Notes: a model not told the origin generated them from the sequence alone. A stretch of DNA of 64,000 bases from DASVTU01 sp036387415 (GCA_036387415.1 DASVTU010000011.1:1-64000), one strand, 5' to 3'. Shown: positions 8,255-17,671, counted from the first letter of the stretch. Numbers and translations are program-made.

Positions 8255-8902
8255 TCTCTTTTCATTGATAGTCTGCTGCTATAGCAAAGTCCCAAGCTTG
8301 TCAGTCGGAAGCCCGACCTGTCGAATGGTGATTCTTAAGGTTACCTTAGCAACTTCATTGTGGTCAGGAACGACGAAGTGACGGTGTGTAATATTCTCGA
8401 TGGCGCTCTCGTCTCACCTTGAGAGGTGACCGCGCAGCGATGGAACTCTCGCAGCAAGTGAACCGCCCGTCCTCATCCTGCTCAATCAACAAGCGATATT
8501 TCGCATGTAACCTCCGGCCACATTGTCCGCATTTCGCTCGCCGAGCGCAAGCGATATGATCATGCGGGCGAAAAGTTGCAGGGAGTGCGAGAATTTGAGA
8601 AGTTTTTGAGTCTGGCCTTGATCCGAGTTTGACGAGAAGCCCTCCAGAGATTCTTCAACAATAGACGTGCCAGCGCCTACTCGGTAGCTAAAGTGCTCAT
8701 GTGATATTCTTCCGCCTGTTCGTGTCTTTGAAAATAAGGCGACGGAGTTCCGATGCGTTAAGAGCGGCTCACCCTCAAAAGAGTCTTGAGTATTGCCATC
8801 GAGCATGAGAGCTTCATACTCACGGCGGAAGAGTTAAGCATAGACGTATTATTGGGACTTCACAATCATATCAAGACCCGAACGCTGCCCAGCACCAATA
8901 CC
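8255..8902. other. about 650 bases between exporter and cluster, no convincing gene
   Basis: A 106-residue minus-strand frame (8486-8806) and an extension of the next gene to a TTG at 8786 exist, but neither has a ribosome site or family-like sequence. The region should carry divergent promoters for the exporter and the first cluster operon. Confidence 0.35.
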
Positions 8903-11584
8903 ATGACGACCATCCCGCATCAGCCGCCGGCTCCAGTCGAGTGCGCCAACCTTGTGAGCGCACTGCGGGCTTTTGTCGTCTCGACCCTTGAGGAGTTGGC
9001 CGAACGGCACGCGCCCGGGCTCTCGCTGCCGCGCGTGCTGGCTGGCTATCCCGTAGGGCCGGACGCCCGCGCCGACCTGATCTACACCCTTGGACTGCTG
9101 GCGGACGCGGGCGTCGAAACCGTGGCGGGGCGCCCGACCGAAGAGGTCTTGCGCGCCCTGCTCAGCCGTGTCGACGGCAGCGCCACGAGCACGTTCTTCT
9201 CCTACCGTATCGCTGAGACCCTGGCGCGTTGGGGGCCATTCGCCGACAACCCGCTGTTGATTGGGCTGGACTCGGCGCAGGTTGAGCAGGTTCGTACAGC
9301 CTGCGACGCGACGGACGCGATCAAGAGCTTGGAAACCTCACTTCCCCGCAACTATGTACCCGTACTGGCGCGTTGCGAGCTGGCGCGCCAAAGGCTCGGG
9401 CTCGCGGCACAGGGAGAGGTGCTTGATCATTTGATCGAGCGAACTCGCGCCCTGTTCACCGAGCAGTCGGGTGGGTTCGTTGACGACGCCCGCCACCGAG
9501 CCGGTCGCTTCGATGTCTACACCCTAGACTGTTACCTCTTCGCGGCTCCGCTAGTTGACCGGCTCGGCGAAGCTTGGTCTCGGGGTGCTAGTCACGCGCT
9601 CGGGTTGGTCGAGTTCGTGGAGGCGCGTAACGGCGCGGCCATCCCCTGGGGTCGTTCCGCTGGCGCGCTCGCGCTCTGCCTGACGTTGGAGATGGCAGCG
9701 CTGGGCTTCGAGCACGGACTGATCCCGCAGCAGGCCGCCGCGCCGTGGCTCGCACGGGCTGAACGCGCCTTCGCGACGTTGCGCGATTGGTTCGCTGGCG
9801 GCCTCATCCGGGCACATCAGCACCGCTCGCCATACGCCTATCGCGGTCCGGCGCGGCGGCTACAGATGACCTTCGACTGCCTCGGAAAGATGACCCTGGC
9901 AGCCGTGGGCCTCAGCGGTGCTCCCGAACGGTCGCAGCCGAGCGACGAGGCTGTCGACCGCGTGCTGTGGTTCGATGATGCGCGCAGGCATGGCGTGTGG
10001 TCATACCACTCGGAGGAGCTTTCATTCGTGCTGCCGCTCGTCGGGGCGACCACTACGGACTACCTACCTGCCCTTCAGAGCCCGGGGCTGTTCGAGGTTC
10101 CGGTTGACAGCCCGCTTGCGACCGGGCTTCCGTTCGCTATCAAGGACGGCGTGACGTTCGCCCCGGCCGGAGCGCCAGCGAGCGTGGAGAAGCATGCCGA
10201 CGGCATCACCATCGAGCACCACGGCTGGCACCGCACCGGCGAGGTAAACGCACATTTCGAAACGGCCGGGCTCGCGGCGCGTCGCCGTGCGGTCTACAGC
10301 GTGCGGGGACGCGCCGTCTCCATCGAGGAGGAGTTGTGGTTCGACGCAGTGCCAGATATCGTCGCCTTACAGGTCGCTGACAGTCAAGACCGGCCCTTGC
10401 GGGTCACCTTCGAGATTACTCGGCCGCACGTCGTCACCACCATCGACACTGACGGCATCCGCGAGTACCGCAGCTATTGGGGCGAGTTGCCGCGTGTCCA
10501 TCAAGCCGACATCGAGCCCGCTCGCCACCTCACCTTCCGCTGGACAGTTCAGCCGAAGTACCGGATCCTAAGCCCGTCCACCCAGCACTCTTACGTGCGT
10601 TGCCTGTACAGCGCGCTGGCTGACGACATCGCACTGATTCCTTGGACGTATCAGGCTGGCTTGGACGAGCAGGTTGTGGCAGACTGCGATGGCTTCCACT
10701 TACATTGGCCTGAGCGCATGATGCCCCGTCAGGCCGAGCTTCACCAGCGGTTCATCACCGCTCTCAAGCGGCACGGAATCCCGATCCTGTGGACGCAGCA
10801 CAACCTCACGCCGCACGATCCCAGCCCCGAGAACGACACGATCTACCGAGCTTGGGCCGTAGCTGCCGACGCCGTGATCCACCACTCCGTGTACGGCATG
10901 CAGAAGGCTCGGGCTGCCTTGCCGTACTCCCCTCGCGCGCAGCATCATGTTATCCCCCACGGCTGCTTCGGCGAACCCGGCATGCGTCTGTCAGGCAATG
11001 ACAGGCGGGCAGTTGAAGCGTCGCTAGGACTTCGTCACGGCGTTCTGCGGCTCGGCGTCATCGGCGCGCCACGGCCGGGCAAGCGCGTTGACCTCGTTAT
11101 GGCGGCGGTCGCCGGATCGGCGCGGGACAACATCGAGTTGGTCACCTTCTCGCTACGAGAAGACGAGCAACCACCCGCCGACCGCCGCATCGTAGCCCGG
11201 CCGTACAGCTACGTGCCGCAGAGCGAGTACGACGCGCTGCTGGGCACGGTCGACCTACTGGTACTGCCGTTCTACGGTGACGCCATGCTGACGACCGGGT
11301 TGGTTGCCGATGCCATCGGACGCGGTGTGCCGTGCCTGACCTCGCCTTGGCCGTACCTCACCGAGACGCTCGGCGACGCAGCCCTGCCCTACGGGTCGTC
11401 CGCGGAGGACTTGCGCGAGCGCCTCGACAGACTCTCCCACACAGAGATCGGTGAGGCGGCGCGGCGGATGGCCGCCCTCCGACCGCTGTATGACTGGGCG
11501 CGGATCAGTGCCCTGCATCTGCGTGTCTGGGAGGAGTTGACCGCACTTGATTCAGCAAGGACGGTAAAGGAGAATCCGCAATGA
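8903..11584 (+). CDS. fusion of a DUF2264-like domain with a GT-B glycosyltransferase
   Basis: About 893 residues from the ATG at 8903 (MTTIPHQ); the upstream 39 codons to TTG 8786 look non-coding. No clear ribosome site decides the start. Residues about 1-370 resemble the DUF2264 (alpha/alpha) barrel (DVYTLDCYLFAAP, GAAIPWGRSAGALALCLTLE); about 380-560 are beta-rich (ITIEHHGWHRTGEVNAHFET, FEITRPHVVTTI); about 570-893 form a Rossmann-type GT-B transferase (WTQHNLTPHDPSPEND, HHSVYGMQKARA, HVIPHGCFG, LRLGVIGAPRPGKRVDLV, DLLVLPFYGDAMLTTGLVADAIGRGVP). The C-terminal part probably transfers a sugar; the N-terminal part may bind or cleave a glycan. The stop overlaps the start of an ACP gene, so it is coupled to carrier-bound chemistry. 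Confidence 0.62.
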   Translation: MTTIPHQPPAPVECANLVSALRAFVVSTLEELAERHAPGLSLPRVLAGYPVGPDARADLIYTLGLLADAGVETVAGRPTEEVLRALLSRVDGSATSTFFSYRIAETLARWGPFADNPLLIGLDSAQVEQVRTACDATDAIKSLETSLPRNYVPVLARCELARQRLGLAAQGEVLDHLIERTRALFTEQSGGFVDDARHRAGRFDVYTLDCYLFAAPLVDRLGEAWSRGASHALGLVEFVEARNGAAIPWGRSAGALALCLTLEMAALGFEHGLIPQQAAAPWLARAERAFATLRDWFAGGLIRAHQHRSPYAYRGPARRLQMTFDCLGKMTLAAVGLSGAPERSQPSDEAVDRVLWFDDARRHGVWSYHSEELSFVLPLVGATTTDYLPALQSPGLFEVPVDSPLATGLPFAIKDGVTFAPAGAPASVEKHADGITIEHHGWHRTGEVNAHFETAGLAARRRAVYSVRGRAVSIEEELWFDAVPDIVALQVADSQDRPLRVTFEITRPHVVTTIDTDGIREYRSYWGELPRVHQADIEPARHLTFRWTVQPKYRILSPSTQHSYVRCLYSALADDIALIPWTYQAGLDEQVVADCDGFHLHWPERMMPRQAELHQRFITALKRHGIPILWTQHNLTPHDPSPENDTIYRAWAVAADAVIHHSVYGMQKARAALPYSPRAQHHVIPHGCFGEPGMRLSGNDRRAVEASLGLRHGVLRLGVIGAPRPGKRVDLVMAAVAGSARDNIELVTFSLREDEQPPADRRIVARPYSYVPQSEYDALLGTVDLLVLPFYGDAMLTTGLVADAIGRGVPCLTSPWPYLTETLGDAALPYGSSAEDLRERLDRLSHTEIGEAARRMAALRPLYDWARISALHLRVWEELTALDSARTVKENPQ

Positions 11585-11817
11585 CCGATATTGAAGTCCT
11601 CGACATCGTCGTACACGCAGCCGCGTTAGTGCTGCAACGCAACGACGTGACGGCGCAGTCCAACTTTCTCGAACTCGGCGGCTCTTCGCTGGCGGCCATC
11701 CACCTCGTCGACAAGCTTAACAAGGAGTTCGGAGGCGACCTTTCCCCGCTCGCGCCCTTCGAGGTCGAGGACCTCCGCGGCCTCGCCAACCTCTACCTTC
11801 AACGGCATGGAGACTGA
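11581..11817 (+). CDS. stand-alone acyl/peptidyl carrier protein
   Basis: 78 residues, normal ACP length. The phosphopantetheine attachment motif is LGGSSLAAIHL with Ser about residue 36. Acidic helices follow. The ATG overlaps the upstream stop as ATGA and has AAAGGAG (11568-11574). It would carry an acyl or aminoacyl group as a thioester for the enzymes encoded around it, perhaps loaded by the free-standing ligase at 13228 or the E1-like protein at 12035. The partner cannot be decided from the sequence. Confidence 0.9.
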   Translation: MTDIEVLDIVVHAAALVLQRNDVTAQSNFLELGGSSLAAIHLVDKLNKEFGGDLSPLAPFEVEDLRGLANLYLQRHGD

Positions 11818-12034
11818 GCACCACGGCGCGCCTGACACGCGCAGCCACCCCTTTCCGAGCCTCGTTGACATACTCCGGCCACCTGTCTATCTTGGGAATC
11901 GAAGTCTATGCTGGTCGCATTGAAAGTCATACAGATGCCGGGCTGGTATCTACGAACCCGCGACCATCATCCTCCTGCCTAATCATCTACGGGAAATCGT
12001 CCGTCGGATTGGTTTCTCTCAAAGGAGAAAGACG

Positions 12035-13225
12035 TTGGATAGTCTCCTCTCGGAACTCGCTGACCGGGCCAAAGAAGCGCGCAAGGAGGCTGGCATCTGG
12101 CAGGCTTCCTTCTTCACGCCGGCGGACAGGGCGTCACGCGTGGCCCTTGAACGGCTGCTCGCCTCTAATGCAGTGCTCTTCGTCCACGATGAAATTCACG
12201 CGCAACTCATAGGGCTCGTCGAAGCCCGCCTACCGCCGGGTCAGAGGCTCACCCGCGACGAGCTTGAAAGAGAGGCAGCGCGGATCGTCACTCCTCAAGA
12301 AGAGGCGAACTATGGCACTTGGGTCTACTACCCTTGGAGCCGGCGACTGATCCACATCCTGCCCGAGGCCGAGTACCGCGAACTGCGCACCCGCCGCAAC
12401 CGGAACAAGATCACAGCCGAGGAGCAGGACCGTCTTCGTTCGCTGCGCCTCGGCAGCGTCGGCCTGTCTATGGGCTTCCCGACGGCCCTCACGGCGGTGC
12501 TAGAGGAGGTCGGCGGTGAGTTCCGACTTGCCGACTTCGACCATCTTGAACTGTCGAACATGAACCGCCTGCCATTCGGCCTCGACGGGCTGGGAGTGAA
12601 AAAAGCGGTGCTTTCTGCGAGGCGGATCTTAGAGATAAATCCATATGCTCGGGTGCGCGTGTTTGAGGCCGGAGTTACAGACGAGAACATGGACAGCTTC
12701 CTGCTTGCGGGCGGCAAGCTGGACTTGCTGATCGAGGAGTGTGACTCGATGGCGATGAAACTGAAGATTCGTGAACGCTGCCGCGCGCTCGGAATACCTG
12801 TGATCATGGCGACCACCGACCGCGGCATGCTGGACGTCGAGCGCTTCGACCGCGAGCCCGACCGCCCCATCCTCCACGGTGTCTCCGGCGGGTTGCGGGC
12901 GAGTGACTTCGTGACACTCCCCCACGAGCAGAAGGTCAAGATGGCCTTCCGCATCGTAGATATCAATCACATCTCGGAGCGCTTGGCCGCCTCGATGCTC
13001 GACATCAAGAATTGGCCCCAACTGGCCTCGCACGTAGCGCTCGGTGCGGGCATCAACGTCGATACCATTCGCCGCATCGCGCTCGGACATTTCCAAACAT
13101 CGGGTCGCTTTTACATCGATCTAGAGGAGCTGATCAGCGAGGGCGAGGCTGCGCCAATCGACTTCAGCGCAGATGCGGAATTCGACGTTGTGAACGAGTT
13201 ACATTCACGCGCAAAACGGGGCTGA
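12035..13225 (+). CDS. ThiF/E1-like adenylyltransferase (Rv1355c N-terminal half type)
   Basis: 396 residues; TTG start, supported by AAAGGAG 8 bases upstream. The N-terminal 120 residues are helical (RDELEREAARIV; WVYYPWSRRLIHIL). A Rossmann E1 fold starts near residue 140: GSVGLSMGFP (nucleotide loop), LADFDHLELSNMNR, then EECDSMAMKLKIRERCRALGIPVIMATTDRGMLDVERFD and PILHGV. E1-like enzymes adenylate a carboxylate. No CxxC zinc site or obvious catalytic Cys is visible, arguing for adenylation without sulfur transfer. The ordering matches the first half of Mycobacterium Rv1355c-type proteins, whose second half is a nitroreductase; a separate nitroreductase lies at 31220. It converges with the ligase gene, leaving only two bases between stops. 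Confidence 0.8.
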   Translation: MDSLLSELADRAKEARKEAGIWQASFFTPADRASRVALERLLASNAVLFVHDEIHAQLIGLVEARLPPGQRLTRDELEREAARIVTPQEEANYGTWVYYPWSRRLIHILPEAEYRELRTRRNRNKITAEEQDRLRSLRLGSVGLSMGFPTALTAVLEEVGGEFRLADFDHLELSNMNRLPFGLDGLGVKKAVLSARRILEINPYARVRVFEAGVTDENMDSFLLAGGKLDLLIEECDSMAMKLKIRERCRALGIPVIMATTDRGMLDVERFDREPDRPILHGVSGGLRASDFVTLPHEQKVKMAFRIVDINHISERLAASMLDIKNWPQLASHVALGAGINVDTIRRIALGHFQTSGRFYIDLEELISEGEAAPIDFSADAEFDVVNELHSRAKRG

Positions 13226-13227
13226 GT

Positions 13228-14697
13228 TCACCTCTTGCCGAGCGCAGCCCGTACCGCTCCCAGCAGCTTACCGCTCTCACTGCGCCCGAGGTCGCCGCGA
13301 AGCTCGTAGCTGAGCGGGACGCGCGCCAAGTCCAGATGCGCGCGGCAATGCGCTTCGAGTTCTTCGGGCGTCACGGCGCTGCCCGGCACAACGATAGCGT
13401 GCAGCGCCGAGCCGAGGTACTCGTGCGGAACGCCGACGACCGCGGCATCTGCCACCGCCGGGTGGCGCAGCAACACATCCTCGACCTCACCCGCACGAAC
13501 TTTCCTGCCACCGGTGTTGATCACCTCGCCGCTGCGACCGATGAGGTAGAGATAGCCGTCAGCGTCGAGGTACCCCAGATCCCCGACCGACCGAAAGTCC
13601 TCCATTTCGGGCAGCGGCTGCCCGTCGCCCAAGTACGTCGGCTGCCGTGCACCGGGAGCGCGGACGAACACGAGCCCGATCTCGCCAGCAGGCAGCGGCT
13701 GCCCGTTGTCGCCGACGATGCGCACCTCGCAGTTTTGCGGGCGCCCGACGCTGCCCGGATGGCGCAGCCACTCGTCGCCCCGAATCATAGTGATCCAACG
13801 CGTGCGGCCGAGGCGCTCCATCGACGAGTACTCCTCGTATACCCGTTCGGGCCCGAGAAGCTCTATCCAGCGCCGTTTGACACCCTGAGGACATTTGGCC
13901 GCCCCGTGGCTGAGCGCCTCCAGTGAGCTGAGGTCGGCAGTCGCCGCTTGCGGTGCATCCAACGCGAGCCGCATGTAGGAAGGCACCAGCCGCACGTAGT
14001 TCACGCGATGCCGCTCGATAGCATCGAAGAACAAGGCACCAGTGAACTCCTCCAACAGCACGATGGAATGCTTCAGAGCCAAGCCGTAGTACAAGGCCGA
14101 GAAGCCAGCATGGTGCAGCGGCAGTACCACAAGTTGGACCTGCCCGATGCGCTGGCCGCTGGCGGCGGCGTCCGAGCCGCCGAGTGCGCTGCGCGGGATG
14201 CGCCAACTGCGTTCGTGAAGGATGATTCGCGGCTGGCCGGTCGTGCCACCGGTCATCGCCCCCGCGCGCGGCAGTCCACGTCCCGGCATCGGAGAGCCAT
14301 CGCCCGGGGTGATCAGGGGGGCGAGCGGGATCGCCGCATTCGGAGTCGAGCCGACGAGCACCACACCCGGCAGCGATGCCACTTGGCGCAACTCATCCGG
14401 CGAACTCGCCGGGTTGAGTGGGACTACGGTGGCACCGAGCTTCCACGCGCCGAGCGTCACGGTCAGATGTTCGGGGCATCGGCCTAGCACTAGACCCACA
14501 ACGTTTCTCTCCGTGACCCCGTGCCGCTCAAGTGCGCGCGCGCAGGCATTCGCTTGGGACTCTAGCTCGTGATAGGTCACCACCTGCTCGTCGCCCCGGC
14601 GGCCCACGAAGCGCAAAGCTACGTGCTGCGGATTGGACGCGGCGATCTCCCCAACACGATCACCGATGTGCACCGTTTCCTGGTCGGGGGCTACCAT
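13228..14697 (-). CDS. AMP-dependent acyl/aryl-acid ligase (free-standing adenylation enzyme)
   Basis: 489 residues, ATG behind GAGGAG. ANL-superfamily motifs: A3 loop TGGTTGQPRIILHE, A5-like EEYSSMERLG, A7 VGDLGYLDADGYLYLIGRSGEVINTGGRKVRAGEVE, and the A10 lysine in GRSESGKLLG. The helix that carries Asp235 in amino-acid-activating domains reads LHHAGFSALYYGL, so a carboxylic acid lacking an alpha-amino group is the likelier substrate. It activates its acid with ATP and passes it to CoA or a carrier. It is the last gene of the leftward operon beginning at 21580, 37 bases after the DUF2419 gene. Confidence 0.85.
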   Translation of the reverse strand: MVAPDQETVHIGDRVGEIAASNPQHVALRFVGRRGDEQVVTYHELESQANACARALERHGVTERNVVGLVLGRCPEHLTVTLGAWKLGATVVPLNPASSPDELRQVASLPGVVLVGSTPNAAIPLAPLITPGDGSPMPGRGLPRAGAMTGGTTGQPRIILHERSWRIPRSALGGSDAAASGQRIGQVQLVVLPLHHAGFSALYYGLALKHSIVLLEEFTGALFFDAIERHRVNYVRLVPSYMRLALDAPQAATADLSSLEALSHGAAKCPQGVKRRWIELLGPERVYEEYSSMERLGRTRWITMIRGDEWLRHPGSVGRPQNCEVRIVGDNGQPLPAGEIGLVFVRAPGARQPTYLGDGQPLPEMEDFRSVGDLGYLDADGYLYLIGRSGEVINTGGRKVRAGEVEDVLLRHPAVADAAVVGVPHEYLGSALHAIVVPGSAVTPEELEAHCRAHLDLARVPLSYELRGDLGRSESGKLLGAVRAALGKR

Positions 14698-14734
14698 TAC
14701 TCTGCTCCTCGTCGTCCTCGGTCGACGTCGTACC

Positions 14735-15712
14735 TCAGTATGCGAAGCAGCGAGCCCGATGACGCGGCCGTTGCTTGTACACCGACTTTTGGCCGCGCTT
14801 CCACAGCCGTGATGCTACCTCTAGCGGCATGATCGACCGCTCGGCCGAGGCGGCGACCGAGGCGAGGCGCGCGCAGACCGCAACTGCGCCTGCGCGAATG
14901 GACACCTCTTCGGGCGACCCGTACTCCAAGAGGCACCCCCGTTCGATTCGCGTTTCCAACTCCGGGGCGAAGGCAAGCAGGCCGTCGATCTTCAGCACGT
15001 GGGGGATGAGGTTGTCGGCGAAACTCGCAATGTCCACGACACCGACAAAGCGACGCCGACTGTGCAACCGGGCCGCCACCTCAAGGCCGAGGACAGAGAG
15101 CCGAGCGCGCTTCATGAACGGGAGCGTCAACTCCTCAAAGTGCGCGATGTCGCGCCAGCAGCTCAGCTGCCCGAGAAGTTCGATCATGCGCCCCGGCTGG
15201 TCACCAGCATCCTCAACAAGGCCTGCCACTTGCCCGTCGTACCGCTCGCACAACAGCGCGCCGAACTCGTTCCACGCCGTGGCGAACATCGTCATCAGTT
15301 CCATCGGCGCGCCGGATCGGGGCTGGCCGAACATCTCGGCGCACTCGGACGGTGTAACCCCCGCCAGCCACCGTCCGTCGGGCTCTCCGTGAGCCTGAAC
15401 ATTCTCAAGCAGCGCCGCCTCAATCGTGCGCGCACCTGACAGGCCGGGGCGCTTTACGAGCTCCAGATGAAAGCCAGAGCCGAAGTTGATGCAATCGCGG
15501 ATCAGCACGAACGCTGCCTGCTGCTGCTCGTCGCGCAGCAGTAGCAGTGTCGAAGGAGGGGTCGCTTCGCCGAGGAGTTCGTTGCAGTATTCAAGATATC
15601 GGGCCGGGTCGTGCTCGACGATGTGCACGGCGTCGCTTCGGGCGCACGCGACCTCGGCAATGTCGGAGAGCGATAGGCCGCCGCCGACCGATTCATGAGT
15701 AGGCCCATTCAT
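14735..15712 (-). CDS. DUF2419 / queuosine-salvage-type N-glycosylase homologue (Qng1-like)
   Basis: 325 residues, the usual length. Family-like features in order: helical N terminus, INFGSGFHLEL, GVTPSECAEMFG, SCWRDIAHFEELTLPFMKRARL, then VVDIASFADNLIPHVLKIDGLL, LEYGSPEEVSIRAGAV and a C-terminal PRHRARCFAY tail, corresponding to the 'FADxxVPQxLR...GVL', 'YGSEEEVEIRA' and 'HxxRxxYY' blocks. Characterised members (Qng1, human C9orf64) hydrolyse queuosine 5'-phosphate to release queuine. Here it sits inside a biosynthetic operon, its ATG overlapping the stop of a glycosyltransferase gene as ATGA, so it may cleave a nucleoside or nucleotide intermediate. The substrate is inference. Confidence 0.72.
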   Translation of the reverse strand: MNGPTHESVGGGLSLSDIAEVACARSDAVHIVEHDPARYLEYCNELLGEATPPSTLLLLRDEQQQAAFVLIRDCINFGSGFHLELVKRPGLSGARTIEAALLENVQAHGEPDGRWLAGVTPSECAEMFGQPRSGAPMELMTMFATAWNEFGALLCERYDGQVAGLVEDAGDQPGRMIELLGQLSCWRDIAHFEELTLPFMKRARLSVLGLEVAARLHSRRRFVGVVDIASFADNLIPHVLKIDGLLAFAPELETRIERGCLLEYGSPEEVSIRAGAVAVCARLASVAASAERSIMPLEVASRLWKRGQKSVYKQRPRHRARCFAY

Positions 15713-16806
15713 AATTCGAGGCAGGCCATGATGTCGCGTGCGATGTAGTCGGCTCCGAGCGGCGGCCCGCAGAACTGGTCGGGGAGGGTCAGATCGGAAT
15801 CTCGCGCGCGGCCGACCGCTTCTACGAACCTGCGCTGGAACTCCGGCGACTTCAACTGCTCCGCGTTCAACCTCATGACCTGTGCGACTCCTTCGGGCTC
15901 AGGAAGATCGTCGCCGACCGACACGTAGGCGTCGTCAAGATAAGTCCACGGTTCGGAGAGGTTGGAACGCCAAGCGCGCACGAAGCGACGGATGGTGAGC
16001 ACCTGCGAGTAGTTCGCTGGCGGCAACGGCACCATCCGCGCACGCGTGGAGCACATTTCGATGAGCCCCGTGATCCCCGGCGTCGAGTAAACGATAGGTG
16101 CCGCCGCGAACGCCTCGATGGCGTCGGACGGGCCTGGCGAATCGTGCTCGACGCCCTCAAGGAGCAGCGCGAAGCGCCGCGTGGCCTCCTCGCTGGTGAG
16201 CAACACCGCCTCGGGTGCCACCTTGCGCATGAGGTCAATGATGCCAGCCACATAGACGTCGACGCGCTCGTCTGTGAATGGCGTGAGCAGCCCGCCGAGG
16301 TGGATGATCGGTCGCCCCGGCCAGCGCGTTCCACGACCGGAGGGCTTGGCCATGATCGGGCTCACGGCAACCACGTGGGGCACCCCCGTGCGCCTCATCG
16401 CCTCGCTTGCACCGAACAGGTCTTGGACGTAGTACCGCTTGATGTGCCGGAAGCCAGCGAACTTGTCGAACGCGTCCGGGTGCCACATATGCGCCAGGCT
16501 ATCGACACAGAAGACTGGCAACCGGGGCGCGAGGAGGTGCGCCCACTGGCGATGCATGACGACAATCATCGCGTCCAACTTCTCGGCGAGATGGTCGGCG
16601 AGCGCCTCGTCGGCATCAATTTTACCGGTGTCGCACCATGACCCTTGCAGCCCTGACCGGCGGATTAGTTCGAGCCCGATCCCGCTGGAGACGAATGTCC
16701 AGTGCACTGGCTGGCTCGACCGCTCGTTCACAGCTTGAGCGACCGCGATGGCCTTGCTCGCGGGGCCGAAGCCGAAGGGCAGCGCGTAGAGCCCGATGTT
16801 AGCCAT
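15709..16806 (-). CDS. GT-B glycosyltransferase, possibly cytosylglucuronate-synthase related
   Basis: 365 residues. The N-terminal Rossmann domain has YALPFGFGPASKAIAVAQAV (glycine-rich acceptor-side loop); the C-terminal donor domain has HLGGLLTPFTDERVDVY, VLLTSEEATRR and VYSTPGITGLIEMCSTRARMVPLPPANYSQ, the MurG/UGT-like Pro...Asn-x-x-Q donor-site pattern. The size and layout fit the cytosylglucuronic-acid synthase family of cytosine nucleoside antibiotics (BlsD/MilC), which joins a pyrimidine base to UDP-glucuronate; I cannot confirm this without a search. It overlaps the CTP-synthetase-like gene by 8 bases and the DUF2419 gene by 4, so the three are translationally coupled. Confidence 0.55.
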   Translation of the reverse strand: MANIGLYALPFGFGPASKAIAVAQAVNERSSQPVHWTFVSSGIGLELIRRSGLQGSWCDTGKIDADEALADHLAEKLDAMIVVMHRQWAHLLAPRLPVFCVDSLAHMWHPDAFDKFAGFRHIKRYYVQDLFGASEAMRRTGVPHVVAVSPIMAKPSGRGTRWPGRPIIHLGGLLTPFTDERVDVYVAGIIDLMRKVAPEAVLLTSEEATRRFALLLEGVEHDSPGPSDAIEAFAAAPIVYSTPGITGLIEMCSTRARMVPLPPANYSQVLTIRRFVRAWRSNLSEPWTYLDDAYVSVGDDLPEPEGVAQVMRLNAEQLKSPEFQRRFVEAVGRARDSDLTLPDQFCGPPLGADYIARDIMACLEL

Positions 16807-17671
16807 GCCTCACCTCGGAGCACGCCTGCTGCGTCAGTGCGGGCTGAGCAGGGGCATGCGGGAGAAAGTGAACGTAGCGCGCCAAGTGTTCGCGGTACCC
16901 GTCCAGCGCTTCTGTCGAGAAGTGTGGGACGGGGACGATGACCGGCGAGCGGCCACCATAGACGCACGATTCGCGGAGCTTGGCCTCGACCTGACTAGGC
17001 ACGCTCTCGATGTCGTGCTGTGGCGAACCGGCTGGCAGTCGCAAGAATACGACATCGAACTGGAGGCCGAACGATTGCGCGTCGCTGAGCGCCTGCCGGA
17101 TCGGCCGCGTCTTTGGCTCAGCCCCGTCATAGAACACCTCTGTGAGAAGCACGACCCCGACCCGCCCGTGCCACGCCTTGAGTTGTGCCACGCAGGGTAG
17201 GGCGAACGCGACGAGCTCCTGGTCGGTCAGCGTGCCTCCAAGCTCGACGAACAGAGTCGAAGGACTCCCACACGCCTGCCACGCCGCGTGGAAGTGCAGC
17301 GCGAGGTGCTGCGACAGGTGCGGCACAAACATCAGGTGCTCCCGATCCGTACCGCCGTAGGTGTCGATGAAGTCCCGCACCACCTCTCCAGCTAAGATTT
17401 GGTTCGGCCACCCCATCACAACGTCGGAGCAGAAGCGCGCGTAGGTCGCGATGTCGTCGGTGGGCGATGGATGGTTATTGCTGTCGTTGGTGTTCAGCAT
17501 CCCCTCATACTTAATCACCGTCGCCGTCTCGTTGACGAGCGACGCGAGCCGCGCGGCGAGGTGCCCCTTGCCGATGCTCGAACGCGGATGACCCAGCACG
17601 AAAATAATCCGTGCGTCGCCGAACGACATTGCACGGAGACGGTCACGCAGTAGGTCGATAATGTCAGGCAT
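16799..17671 (-). CDS. CTP-synthetase N-terminal (amidoligase) domain, no glutaminase domain
   Basis: 290 residues. Colinear with the synthetase domain of PyrG: P-loop FVLGHPRSSIGKGHLAARL, TVIKYEGMLNTN (for K-D-P-Y-I-N), ATYARF (for GHYERF), LMFVPHLSQH (for VQVIPHIT), FVELGGTLTDQE (for VEVGGTVGDIE), LLTEVFYDGAEPKTRPIRQAL (for the K-T-K-P-T-Q UTP-binding segment) and FDVVFLRL. PyrG is about 540 residues; the C-terminal class I glutaminase is absent here. An ATP-dependent phosphorylation/amination of a pyrimidine-like carbonyl, using free ammonia or another amine, is the natural prediction. The invariant Asp/Glu Mg-binding sites are altered, so a kinase-like role is possible. Confidence 0.7.
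   Translation of the reverse strand: MPDIIDLLRDRLRAMSFGDARIIFVLGHPRSSIGKGHLAARLASLVNETATVIKYEGMLNTNDSNNHPSPTDDIATYARFCSDVVMGWPNQILAGEVVRDFIDTYGGTDREHLMFVPHLSQHLALHFHAAWQACGSPSTLFVELGGTLTDQELVAFALPCVAQLKAWHGRVGVVLLTEVFYDGAEPKTRPIRQALSDAQSFGLQFDVVFLRLPAGSPQHDIESVPSQVEAKLRESCVYGGRSPVIVPVPHFSTEALDGYREHLARYVHFLPHAPAQPALTQQACSEVRHG

Noticed and set aside
7487..8284. Long plus-strand frame (265 aa) opposite the ABC ATPase gene
   Set aside because: Shadow of the ATPase gene; all family motifs are on the minus strand.
13012..13926. 304-aa plus-strand frame over the acyl ligase gene
   Set aside because: Arg/Pro-rich antisense translation, no domain; the ligase on the minus strand is complete.
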